Assembly: GCA_900660155.1 (NCBI GenBank)
Contig: CABFPE010000432.1
Span: 662,056-699,704, forward strand
Direction: 5' to 3'
Length of the DNA stretch: 37,649 bases
Source: Hofstenia miamia
Lineage: Eukaryota > Xenacoelomorpha > Acoela > Hofsteniidae
How positions within the stretch are numbered: position 1 is the first letter of the stretch; every line of letters starts with the position of its first letter. Shown here in pieces: positions 9,094 through 18,793 of the stretch. A model generated the notes under the pieces. That model was not told the DNA's origin. It was given only the letters and a program-made list of their open reading frames with translations, and made no database searches. The translations under genes and the position numbers were made by a program.

Positions 9094-10008
9094 TATGGGA
9101 GTAGTGATATTTCATTAAGGAATTTTAACTTCGTGTTAACTGTGAACACTGATAAATGTTCGTGTACGAATCATTTTATTTTAATATGATGCCGAAATGT
9201 TAGTGTCAATGTCCGGTTTTCGTTTTACGCCTCATTTTTCATTAATTAAATGGTAGTACTTTTTAAAACAAACGGCGCCAAAATGACGTAAAAAATTGAT
9301 GTGAATTCAATTTTCATAAAAAGCAGATATTTACGTTGGTAACTCTTCTTTTAAAATAACGAGTTTAGGGTTTATTGAAGGTTTTCCTCTAATTTCGTCT
9401 CGTCATAGAATCGTTCATATGTTAACATCTATAATTAGAGATCGGAAAATTTTGCGTAGAGCCGTTCTCCTAACTTTTCACTCTTTACCCGATTTTGGCG
9501 TAATTTTCACAACTGCCTTAAAGATTATCGTAAAATACTGCAAGCAGCTCATGCGATTGTACAAACGCATTCAAGAGTCCAAGCGAAAGTATCAACAAAA
9601 AACAGGTTTACTCTCGTCGGTTTACTATCATGCGAATTAATACATCTGCTACCAAGGGGCCCTATTTCTACGGCTGCATGGTTTTCCTCTGCATTACGAA
9701 GCAGATAAATTCATCTAGAAGCTGCGTTTTTTCAAAGTCTGCAAATTATTTCATGGCTAATAGAGGAAAGTTTTTCGTTAATGACGGAGATTTTGTCCTC
9801 AGAGCCGAAGTCTGACCACTAAGCATCTGAAACACGTTATTGTCGTTGAATTGAATAAGAATTATAACTTTTCTCAACTTAGTTTTTCGCAATTTTTTAT
9901 CAAATTTTACTCTTATTTTCACTCAATTATTTACGCAATATCAGTTTATTTTTACGCCACTTTTTTCCGGGCTCTACCTATGCGCAATACTAAATAATCA
10001 GTCATTCT
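9094..10008. other. Intron stretch, nothing recognised
   Basis: Two short open frames (9419-9640 and 9630-9815) overlap here. Their products resemble nothing I know and have no supporting signals, so they are not called as genes. Confidence 0.5.
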
Positions 10009-10517
10009 TAACCTTAAACAGCCTGAGTATGGTTAGAATTTAATTATTTACAATTTGGGATTGAAATATTTTCTCTTTAGTTGCTTAGTGCAGATATCAA
10101 TTGTAATTTTTTAAAAAAATTCTATATTTAATTTTTTATCAGTTTGTCCATTATATTGGACAGCAGGTAAACTTTAGAATGTTTCCCTGAAATTTAATAA
10201 CTCCAAAATTTAATCAAAATTGATACATAATAATTTATTCAAGTTCTTACCTTCAACTGCATTTGCGTAGTAGCTGCGTGAAGAATGAATGTGCAGATTA
10301 ACAACTCTGCATGATTAATTACTATTTCTTTTTAATTAAAACGAATTGAAGTGTTGAGCCAATCAAATTCAGGAGAAAATTATGGTGTGATTTTGTTAAT
10401 TGGAGTCCTGCTAAGTGTGTCCGTAAAAAAATTTCCGATCAAAATATATTTGCGTACAATCTATTAATACGTTTTCAGTTTGTCCATTATAATGGAGGCC
10501 AGGCTGTTTAAGGTTAC
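10009..10517. repeat. Sequence bounded by 17-bp inverted repeat
   Basis: TAACCTTAAACAGCCTG at 10009-10025 is matched by its near-complement CCAGGCTGTTTAAGGTTA at 10499-10516. A shared CAGTTTGTCCATTATA motif also occurs as a direct repeat at about 10140 and 10477. This may be a degenerate TTAA-type element, but the target duplication is not clear. Confidence 0.45.
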
Positions 10518-10684
10518 ATTGTAAGTTCAAAAGTTATGAATTTATATTTTTCACTGACGTCATTGACAATGATGTGGAACATCCCATATATTGTTGAATA
10601 TTTCCGTATACTGCTTGCAATCAGGTTTTATTGGGAAATAGAATTTTGTTTGTTTGCATCTAAAGTTTCAAATTCAATTTTTAG

Positions 10685-10751
10685 ATACATTATGTCCGAA
10701 TTACTTTCCAGTGAAAAAACGTATGTTGATGACCTCCATAGTTGTATAAAG
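10685..10751 (+). CDS. trio: Trio exon: start of DH1 (CR1)
   Basis: A 67-bp exon, acceptor ATTTTTAG, donor AAG|GTATTT. The translation YIMSELLSSEKTYVDDLHSC aligns with [21 protein letters not shown] of vertebrate Trio. This is conserved region 1 of the DH domain, whose glutamate (SELL, or AELI in Trio) contacts switch 1 of the GTPase. The phase joins the preceding linker exon as AKKRA-YIMSELL. Confidence 0.93.
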
Positions 10752-10821
10752 GTATTTTTAATTATTTGAATCTCACCATTTGCGTTTTGAAATATTTGCG
10801 AGTTGATTAAAATGTTCTTAG

Positions 10822-10925
10822 AATTTCTTATATGAAATGCAATCAGATACAGTGCCACCGGGACTCTACGGTAAAGAAAGTGCCATATTCATCAATATCG
10901 AAAATATCTACGAATTCCACAGCTC
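10822..10925 (+). CDS. trio: Trio exon: DH1 second part
   Basis: Acceptor TGTTCTTAG, donor AGCTC|GTAAGT (a near-consensus donor). It enters in phase 0 and leaves in phase 2. The protein NFLYEMQSDTVPPGLYGKES and then NIENIYEFHSS aligns with YLWEMTSG...IPPGIVNKE...NMQEIYEFHNN of Trio. Confidence 0.93.
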
Positions 10926-10998
10926 GTAAGTGATCTCATTGTTAAGCTGTTTTTCATTTCTACTAAAAGTTAAGCTCTATTTTTTGTTGGTTAATTAT

Positions 10999-11303
10999 GG
11001 GGGATTTTTACTAAAATTTAAATTTAAATATTTTTAGCTAAAAATGTTTAACATAGTTAAAATTCCTTAAAAATAAAGCACCCAATAAAAAATATTTGCT
11101 AAATTTTGCAGAAATGCACAATCTCTTGTTGGATGACGTCACTACCTTTCTAATAAATTTATAAATTTCCTGAATGTCAAAAGTTAGTGACATCAGCTGA
11201 CAAGAAATAGTGAAATTCTTCAAAATTTATTTTTAATAGTTGCTTTATTTTTTAAGAATTTTGGCCAAAAACATTTAAATTTATATTTTAGTGAAAATCC
11301 CCC
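10999..11303. mobile_element. 305-bp foldback MITE
   Basis: The ends GGGGGATTTTTACTAAAAT and TTTTAGTGAAAATCCCCC are inverted repeats, and the pairing continues inward to CTTGTTGGATGACGTCACTA / TAGTGACATCAGCTGACAAG. Almost the entire element can therefore fold into one long hairpin. ATTAT flanks both sides (10994-10998 and 11304-11308) as a likely target duplication. There is no coding capacity. Confidence 0.82.
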
Positions 11304-11432
11304 ATTATCGTAGGAATTCATTTGGTCAATTCCATGTGTGCGCTGAATCTTTGAGATCCCCAATCATTACAAAGTCTGAAGGACCTAAGTCATTAGTTTT
11401 CCTTACATTACCTACAGTATGGACAGGATTGG

Positions 11433-11463
11433 CATGTTTTAAACAAGACCTGTTTAAAACATG
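11433..11463. repeat. Perfect 12-bp hairpin
   Basis: CATGTTTTAAAC and its exact complement GTTTAAAACATG are separated by the 7-base loop AAGACCT. A third half-copy follows immediately (ATGTTTTAAACAC). The hairpin is intronic and its function is unknown. It is not followed by the long T-run of an RNA polymerase III terminator. Confidence 0.8.
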
Positions 11464-12001
11464 TTTTAAACACTCTTTAAAACAACTGTTTTTTGCAGTT
11501 TTTTTTCAATGTTTTTTTTAAGTGTATACAGAAAAGTTTGGAAAATTTTTGGGTTTTGTCCATTCGTAGATTTATAACCGATTTTCTATCGACAAATTTA
11601 TGTTTACGTATGCGAAACTAAAAATGAATGTTGATAAGTTTATGACAATTCAATGTTTGCTACTATATGTATTTTCAGTAAAATTTTCGTACCCTGAGCT
11701 GGGTCTGTCTAAAAGTAAAAAAAACATTATTTTAAATGTTTATATCGTTTTTTGTAAAAAAAATGAACTTTTTTGCCAACCCTGAGTATGGATTTTGGTA
11801 TAGTGAGATTCAATGCTATTGAGATTAATCATGGTTGAGTATCCGAAATCACCATGCAACTTAATATACAAGTAAAATTTCAGGGTTACTAATAGACGAC
11901 GAAGCCTATTTGGGTCCATTCCTTTGAAACATTTATATTGTAAGTGCATCTGTCATTTGAATCTTGAGACAAATCTGTTTTACTGTAATTGCGATGTTTA
12001 G
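11464..12001. other. Intron remainder
   Basis: AT-rich intron before the exon acceptor at 12001. The short open frames here, on both strands, have no recognisable product. Confidence 0.55.
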
Positions 12002-12161
12002 GGTGTTTCTTCGTGAATTAGAGAAATACTCGCAATACCCCGAGGATGTTGGTCACTGCTTTGTCACATGGGCGGACAGATTGGGCATGTATGTGGAGTA
12101 TATCACCAAGCAACCCAACTCCAATGACGTCATCCTTCAAAATGGGCTTCAGTTCTTCGAT
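12002..12161 (+). CDS. trio: Trio exon: DH1 middle
   Basis: Acceptor GCGATGTTTAG, donor GAT|GTTAGT; enters phase 2, leaves phase 0. The protein [20 protein letters not shown] followed by [20 protein letters not shown] aligns almost residue for residue with [39 protein letters not shown] of Trio. This is the most conserved stretch in the window and the main reason for assigning the gene to Trio/Kalirin rather than to Dbl or Dbs. Confidence 0.96.
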
Positions 12162-13321
12162 GTTAGTTTTAACTTTTTCTCATGAACTATGAGTGTTTTA
12201 GCTCAACAGTGCTTTGAATCGAGAGTTTGATTGCCTGCCCAAACCTTTAACAGGCCAAAGTGGGTTCCACCTTACTTAAAGCCAACTTTGGTCAATTTGA
12301 CCGACCTAGAATATACTTTGAAATTTCGGGTTTTGAGGGATTATTTATATATATATTTATGCCTTTAGTTTATTAGTGATATATGTTTCATACAATATAA
12401 TTAATAATTTAATAATATAGAAGACACGAGGTAATTCAAATCAATTTCTTTTCATCGATTAGCAGAGTTAGTGAACTATTAACACGTTTCGTGAAACATG
12501 GTTTACTGCATTGTATGCAACTTTCGGATGTCCTGTTTACCCACAGAACATGGCAAATTCTGCATCTTCCAACGGAAGAAGATATAATAGGTCGATTTAG
12601 GATTAATCACCGAACAACGATTGCCGCAATGTCCCCAATGGCAAGGTCGCATTTAGTATGTCTTCCTCAAACAGTTAATCGGTTGTGTAGTCGCTTGCAA
12701 ACGCGTTGCAGTGCTAAATACGTATCCCGCCGGAAACGGCATCAAATTGAATCAAAATTTGATGCTGATGTACCATACAGTTTTTTTCTAAAATTATGTT
12801 TTTCTGCAACAACTCAATTCGAGAACAAAGAAAAATTTGATAACCAAACCGAAACTATGTGAAATTTATGCATATATCATAAATTTCTTTTCATCACATA
12901 GTTTAGTTAAGCAATATAACTAAAGGGATTCAGTTATTTCCAATAACCAATTATTATGAAAATCTCTTTCGTACACTTCGCTGTAAAAATGTGTTCGTCT
13001 ACTACCACAATTTATTTGATGAAAAGACTTAAGCAATCGGCTGAATTTTGGTATAAGCCACTGATTTTAACAATATCTTGCTCTCGCAGTTAACAATGAC
13101 AAATATAGCCATGAGCGGGTCCTTAAAATAACAATATTTTTGCAATTTTAAAATGCAAAATTTTTATCTTAAATTGTTAAGACAAATATTTTTGCATGGA
13201 ATTTTTTTATAGGGAAATTTTCGTCTACCATTCTAAATTGTTTGCTATCTACAATTTTATAAACTGGCCTTTGGTCATACTCCTGTTGATAGTTTGATGG
13301 TAACCCTTATTTCATATTTAG
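12162..13321. other. Intron within DH1, no gene supported
   Basis: A 123-codon open frame at 12491-12862 is the longest here. Another frame at 12497 reads MVYCIVCNFRMSCLPTEHGK, faintly like the start of a THAP-type zinc finger, but it hits a stop after about 30 codons. Neither is supported as a gene. An A/T-rich tract and a few repeats of AATATTTTTGCA (about 13130-13195) are also present. Confidence 0.45.
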
Positions 13322-13534
13322 GACATTAAGAAGCGGTACAATCTAGCACAATCCATCCAATCATGTTTAATCAAACCAGTGCAGCGCATTGTCAAGTACA
13401 AGCAACTGTTGGAGAATTTATACAATTGTTGTGAAGAGGGCAAAGGTGAAATCAGAGAAGCAATTGAAATCGTTTCCCACATCCCTAGTAAAGCCAATGG
13501 TATTTTGAAGCTCCGCATGTTGGAAGGATATGAT
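13322..13534 (+). CDS. trio: Trio exon: DH1 catalytic core (CR3)
   Basis: 71 codons in phase 0 at both ends, acceptor CATATTTAG, donor GAT|GTTAGT. The protein DIKKRYNLAQSIQSCLIKPV continues QRIVKYKQLLENL and CCEEGKGEIREA, and ends LRMLEGYD. LIKPVQRI...KYxxLL is conserved region 3, the main GTPase-binding helix of DH domains. The residues that follow read SKANGILKL where Trio has KRANDAMHL: the conserved Asn is kept but the next Asp is Gly. The rest of the catalytic surface looks intact. Confidence 0.96.
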
Positions 13535-14279
13535 GTTAGTAACTTCTCTCTCTGATTTCGATTTATTGATTTTATGACATGAAATTGTCAAAATATGATA
13601 TTCTGCAATATCAATAACAAAAAATGCTTTTTTCTTCCGATTTTCTTTTCAAGAGTTGATTGAGATTTTTACGTAATTATCTTTTCCTTTATATTATAGA
13701 TCAGAAAAAAATTGTAGCGATAAATTTTTCTGAGTTGGACATATCAATTTTGGCTTTATCCAAAGTATAACATCATTTTTTACAATACATTAGTGATTTT
13801 AGTACGTTTTGAATTTAATTAAAATGTTCTTTTTGATGGAAAACTTAGATTTCATGTTGCATTCCGATCGCTAAGTTCATACTACGCAAAATTTTAGTAT
13901 CTGAATATCAGAGCTTTCAAAGTTTAATGAAACTGAAGCTTGGAATTTGAATGCCTTTCAAACTTTGATTTGAAAGTTTGAATATTATTAAATTCATAGT
14001 TTGAATTGAAATTTAAAAGTTTGAAGATTTGATTTCAAATAATTCTTACTTGCAAAAGAAATGCATATTTATTAGACTGTAGGGTGTCAAAATATACGTG
14101 TAACAATGAGGTAGGCTAAGGACCACATAATTCAGATTTTACCTATATTCCATATAGGTAGTAAAGAATAAATTAATTACGCTTAGCGCAATGGTTATAA
14201 AGAAAAGAAAGTGTACTTATTGCATAGAGACGTGAAATTTGTAGTAAATGACCTGCCATTTTTAAATATGTTAAAATTG
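13535..14279. other. Intron stretch, nothing recognised
   Basis: AT-rich intron with a low-complexity patch of repeated TTTGAA-type motifs at about 13915-14045. No gene is evident. Confidence 0.5.
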
Positions 14280-14280
14280 C

Positions 14281-14817
14281 TTATTTAATTATTCCATTTT
14301 AATCAAGAAACAGAACAACATCAATATCTGGCCATGATAATCAAAAACATCAGAGTCAGGTTCATTTAAACAATCTTTGAGGATGCAGTCCGGAAGATCA
14401 TTAATGAAAAACAGAAACAGGGTCGGTTCCAGGACACCACCCTGTGGGACTCCAGCAGTAACTGGTAGGAGAGATGAAATGCAGCCTTGCTGACGCCCAG
14501 ATAAATAATTTCTAACCCAGGAAAATAGATTACCACGAATTCCATACCCTGGTAGTTTTTGAAGAACAGCAGGATGCGGCACAACATCAAAAGCAGAGGA
14601 TAAATCCAAAAAAAAACAGCTGAAGCACTTTTTTTCGCTTCGATTGCAGATAAACATTTGTGAAGGAATTTTTTTAGCTGATCCACAGTGGAATGGCTGG
14701 GCAAAAAACCGAACTGAGCTTCCGAAAGCAGTCTATTTTCCATTAAATAATCCAGCAAATATCTGTTTATAAGTCTTTCTAGCAACTTGCCCACGTTAGA
14801 TGTAATTGAGATCGGCC
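14281..14817 (-). pseudogene. LINE reverse transcriptase fragment
   Basis: On the minus strand the translation starts at the N (14818) with PISITSNVGKLLERLINRYL and continues SEAQFGFLPSHSTVDQL. After a frameshift near 14610-14640 it reads DLSSAFDVVPHPAVLQKL, GVPQGGVLEPTLFLFFINDL and PDC. These are the fingers and palm motifs of a jockey/CR1-like non-LTR retrotransposon. The catalytic YADD box is not intact: the matching region reads as WPDIDVVLFLD in a shifted frame. The fragment ends at a single-N contig join, so its 5' side may be missing from the assembly. Confidence 0.88.
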
Positions 14818-14818
14818 N

Positions 14819-15190
14819 AGTTAACGTAATGAATATTAATCGTGAAAACAAAATAAACATTGCACAAATATAAAATATTTGTGTCATTAAGTGGATGATA
14901 CGAAGGATCAATGTGACTGTATGATTTATACTTACTGTATGTCCGGCCTTACTTTACTTAAGGATATTATTTCGAAATTTAAGGGTTGTTTTAACCATCT
15001 ACTCTAAAGTGAAGCAGCCGTGCAAACCACATATTTAATTACTTATTGTTCCATATTTTACGCTTGATTTTCAGTTCGAAAAAAGAACCTATTGTTAAGC
15101 TATTGACAAGTTCGTTTAGTTTTAACTTTTACGAACTTGAATAATTGTAATTTGAAAAGAATTCGAAAAAAAATTTAGGTTAAAATTTTT
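14819..15190. other. Intron stretch, nothing recognised
   Basis: AT-rich sequence between a single-N join and the following repeats. No coding sequence recognised. Confidence 0.5.
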
Positions 15191-15194
15191 TTCT

Positions 15195-15458
15195 GTTACA
15201 AAACACCAATATATGGGAAATTTTACAAAACACCAGTATATGTGAAATCAATGAAAAATCTCCATTTGGGAATTTTTGAAAAAAAAAAATTCAAAATGTA
15301 TTAAAACCTCATATTTAGATGCCATTAAGAGGATCAATAACTTTTTTTGAAAAAAAAATATACCTGAAGTACCGTACCTGAAAATGGTGCTTTGTAACAT
15401 ACAAAATTCACATTTCTGGTGTTTTGTAATCGCAATTTCACATTAGTATGTTACAAAT
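15195..15458. repeat. TTACAAAACACCA inverted repeats
   Basis: TTACAAAACACCA occurs at about 15196 and 15223 and in inverted form as TGGTGTTTTGTAA (15418-15430), with a diverged fourth copy (TTACAAATCACCA) next to the (TA)n tract at 15464. The layout suggests a small foldback element, but the ends are not defined. Confidence 0.5.
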
Positions 15459-15463
15459 CACCA

Positions 15464-15489
15464 ATATATATATATATATATATATATAT
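15464..15489. repeat. (TA)n microsatellite
   Basis: A simple dinucleotide tract. A second tract lies at 15797-15817. Confidence 0.95.
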
Positions 15490-16275
15490 TTGTATATAAT
15501 TTCTGATAGTTAATAGTATTATCATTCGCAAATATCATAAACGCAATGTTCTTTGATTTTCTAATTTATTTTACATTAATTTTAATAACACTAGATGAAT
15601 GTTTGATGCTTAAATCTCAGTATTTTTTAACTGCAGTGTTTACTAATCTGATTTCATTAATATTAATTGAAACGTATATCCTTTATTCGCATAGTTTTAC
15701 TTGCAACCTTGTAAAAATATTTTTATTGAATTACAGATATTTTCCCACTTAACACAAAGAATGTTTCAGCACTGTATTGTATAATATGAAGAACTTTATA
15801 TATATATATATATATATCGTAGGTGACCTTTTTGCTTATGTTAATGTTAATAGTGAATATGACAGGAGCCTAGTTTACTTCCTTTAATACTCTTCTATTA
15901 GCACGAAGAATTTGTATTTTGGTCACACGCTTAGCTTAATTATAATGCTGCAATACCTCGTTGTGCCTATTGCACTTATTTTATTGTTATGGTATGCATA
16001 TTCTTTCCTGATGTTTACATTATTGGCTTAATAACTATTTTCTTAGTCCTGCTAATTCTGCTAACAATTCTACCCAATTGTTTCTAGTGCATGTCAAGTG
16101 GTTATCATCTGAAAAATTAAAGATTTTTAGAATATTTGTAAAAAAAAAACAATTCTTTATATTTGATAATTTCCATTACCGATTGTACACGCTGTAACAA
16201 GAAAATTCTAAGTAAAATTAGTCGGATTTCATAAAAAAGGATCGTGTGCCGCTAAAATGTACTGTACACTTAGCG
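15490..16275. other. Intron stretch, nothing recognised
   Basis: Very AT-rich, with short open frames of biased composition and a second (TA)n tract at 15797-15817. No feature supported. Confidence 0.5.
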
Positions 16276-17110
16276 TCATCTTTTATTAACAGGAAAATGG
16301 ACTGCAAAATAGCCTTGTATGCAGAAAAAGTAAAGTAAGACACCAGTTTTAGTAAGCATGTTGGTAATCGCAATAGATCCATAATTTTTTCCAATATGTA
16401 GGTTTTCTGTTTTATAGATATGAGTTATATCTGCATTCTTAGGAGAAGATGAGAGTGTAGCAAGCATGGGTAGAGTAGTTGAAAATGAAGAGGAGATGCT
16501 TTTGAAGATTCCTTATTCCAAAACCTCCACTGGATTTAGTTGCGTCTCGTTGGGAAACAACTTTTCGTAATTTATACATAGAAATTAAATGTAAACGGAA
16601 TTTTGGGGTAGGGCATGGGCAACTTCATACGGTAGTTCTGATCCTTTATAAAAGTGGTCAAGTTTTTGAAGGCATGGTTTAAATGATTTGCAATTTCCTC
16701 AACATTCGTACGTCATTCCTTATCTATACTCATTTCATTAATGTTGCTGCAAGACCTTTTTCTTGATTTTACAGTTTATTTATATACTTCCATTTATTTC
16801 GAAATTTGCTTAATTTTGATAATTCTTTCTTAGCTGTGTAAGCTGGACATCAATTAAGCTGTATTCAACATGAGTTTATTCCATGTCATTTTCCCTATTT
16901 TCTTTTACTTTTATACGTGAAACTTCTATTTATACTTGTATTTGAAAAGTGCAAAGGATCTTCAGTAGTAAGTTTAAGTTTATCTGCTCTGGAGTATGTC
17001 CTCGGCCCACTTTTTAGAGATAACCTTGTCTAACAGTTTTGGACCCTTGATGGGTGGGTTTATTTTGTTTGACAACCAAAAGCAGTCCCCTTCTTGAGAG
17101 ATGAATCCCA
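16276..17110 (-). pseudogene. Second LINE remnant (region upstream of RT)
   Basis: Minus-strand translation in broken frames. A segment near 17095 reads DGIHLSRRGLLLV. A segment near 16690 reads VEEIANHLNHAFKN. A segment at 16360-16467 reads LSSSPKNADITHIYKTENLH and then IGKNYGSIAIT. The last corresponds to the LKxAxVxPIYKxxD...NYRPIS motif at the start of non-LTR reverse transcriptases, and the middle one to the EIANxFNxxF segment upstream of it. Many stops show that it is dead. It ends close to the motif at which the fragment at 14281-14817 begins, so the two may be parts of one interrupted insertion. Confidence 0.62.
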
Positions 17111-18472
17111 TCTTTAGAATTTATTATAAATCTCTGCTCAATAAAGTCATTACATACTTTTATGATTTCTAAGTTATAGTTTTCACAAATTTTTTATTTG
17201 TATGTATTTTCTCGACCTTCGAATTTGGAGTTACTTTCATAAAAAGGATCGTCTTTGTATGGAATTTCTTCTTAGCAGGCTTTATGAAGTCTATGGATAC
17301 TTTTTAACCGTTTCTCTTCTATCTTTGCTGAGACCCATAATGTCTTTTTTTCAACTATACTGTGAATGATTCTTTTCTTTATTAACATGATCAAAATGTG
17401 TTACAAAATTATTTAAAATGGTTCAATACCACTGCTAGATGAAAACATTGACTTCATTAATAGAATATCTTAGAAAAATTTAATGTTATATAGCATCTTC
17501 AAAAAATTTTTCATTTAATCATTTCAATATGAAATTCAATACACTTTCCCTCAGCCTTCAGACATTTTGGCCAGCCTTTCACTTGGCAACGCTAAGGCCA
17601 TTTTGGGTTGGCTTTCGTTTTGGCCGCCACGTTCTCCTTGAAAATGTTGCTGCTTTTTATGGAAATAATTTGAAATCATCTGGATCCCTAGCTAGCTCCT
17701 TGAATTTCTTGCTAAATTTTATATTTATTAAGAAAGGCATGCTGGATTTGAAGATTGGTTCTGTTTCAGCATAACAACTTTTTTTGAAATTTTATACAAT
17801 ATCCCTGATTCAATTTTACGTGAATCCACCTAATTTTTGCGTATCACTGCATATGAACTTCATTCAACTCAATCACTTATCATTTTGTCTTCCAATCTAC
17901 ATGTAGATGACATATCTGGTGTTTTTTTGACTAAATATCATCAATGTGATAAATATATTTGATATTCTTGGCAGCAGTGCATCTGCTATCATTTCATGTT
18001 TACACCAACATCATTTGCCTGCTTTCCTAAACGACAACCCTGGCATGATTTCATTTTAGATTCTTGATTACATCAAGATTTGGATATTCAACAATATCTC
18101 TGAGTGAGTTCGTAAAATTCAATTTAAATTGCTGTTTTACAAGTAAATTTTCTCTACAATCCAGCATGAGGTTGTTGAAATATACTTTGAATTTATTATT
18201 GGTCAATCTAAAGATGATCATTTTCCGCCATTTCGTGATATTCTAGCATGCACTTTTTGCTTGTTAGTATTGCTAGCTGTTTTTGGAAATTTGAACTTAA
18301 TGCCCGAAGACAACAGTTTTGAGTTCAAAAAAGGGACATTCATAACCTTGTTTTAGATTTTTTTTACTAATTATTTATTGTAAAAGTGCCTTGCTTTGTT
18401 TAGCAACCTTATGATCCAATGTATCTTTAAAGTTGCAAAGATTTATATAATTTAGTAAAATGTGTGATTTAG
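17111..18472. other. Intron stretch, possible minus-strand relic
   Basis: On the minus strand a broken frame at about 18065-18240 reads LTNNKFKVYFNNLMLDCREN and another at about 17640-17770 reads FSKKFKELARDPDDFKL. They have a coding-like composition but I cannot assign them. They may belong to the LINE remnant or to another decayed transposon. Confidence 0.4.
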
Positions 18473-18658
18473 GGGAATGTAGAACATTTGGGTGATCTTA
18501 TTCTCCAAGACTACTTCCATGTCTGGGATCCTAGATCGTTCGTAAAGAAAGTTCGTGATCGACATCTTTTCCTGTTTGAAGACTTTCTCATTTTCAGCAA
18601 GAAGGACCTCAAGGATTCTGCTACAAAAGAACGTTTTGTCTACAAAACCCAAATACCT
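18473..18658 (+). CDS. trio: Trio exon: DH1-PH1 junction and PH start
   Basis: 62 codons in phase 0 at both ends, acceptor GTGATTTAG, donor CCT|GTAAGA. The protein GNVEHLGDLILQDYFHVWDP continues with VRDRHLFLFEDFLIFSKKDL and ends RFVYKTQIP. It aligns with ELILQESFQVWDPKTL...RERHLFLFEMSLVFSKEVK of Trio, which are the first strands of PH1. In Trio the PH domain packs on the DH domain and supports nucleotide exchange. Confidence 0.95.
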
Positions 18659-18793
18659 GTAAGAAATATTTTTAGGTAATTCCTATACTTTAGCAGGGCA
18701 TGCTGCTGAAACATTTGTTTCCATGAAGGGATATTGACATTCTAAACTTTATTTAACTGTTTAATTCCCTCTTTTTTTAATTAATTTGTGAAA
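18659..18793. promoter_or_regulatory. Leader region of nested ORF
   Basis: This is the stretch between the Trio exon and the nested start codon. It is AT-rich, with ACTTTATTTAAC at about 18746 as the only TATA-like string. No promoter can be asserted; the entry records where one would have to be if the nested ORF has its own start site. Confidence 0.25.

Noticed and set aside
9419..9815. Two overlapping short frames as a possible small gene
   Set aside because: No recognisable protein, splice sites or composition to support them.
12491..12862. 123-codon frame, and a THAP-like MVYCIVCNFRMSC start in another frame
   Set aside because: The cysteine pattern is incomplete, the THAP-like frame stops after about 30 codons, and no other THAP landmark is seen.
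17529..18245. Minus-strand segments thought at first to be a piggyBac transposase (LTNNKFKVYFNN) or a zinc motif (CQGCRLGKQ)
   Set aside because: The similarity is too short and the frames are broken; only noted as a possible relic.
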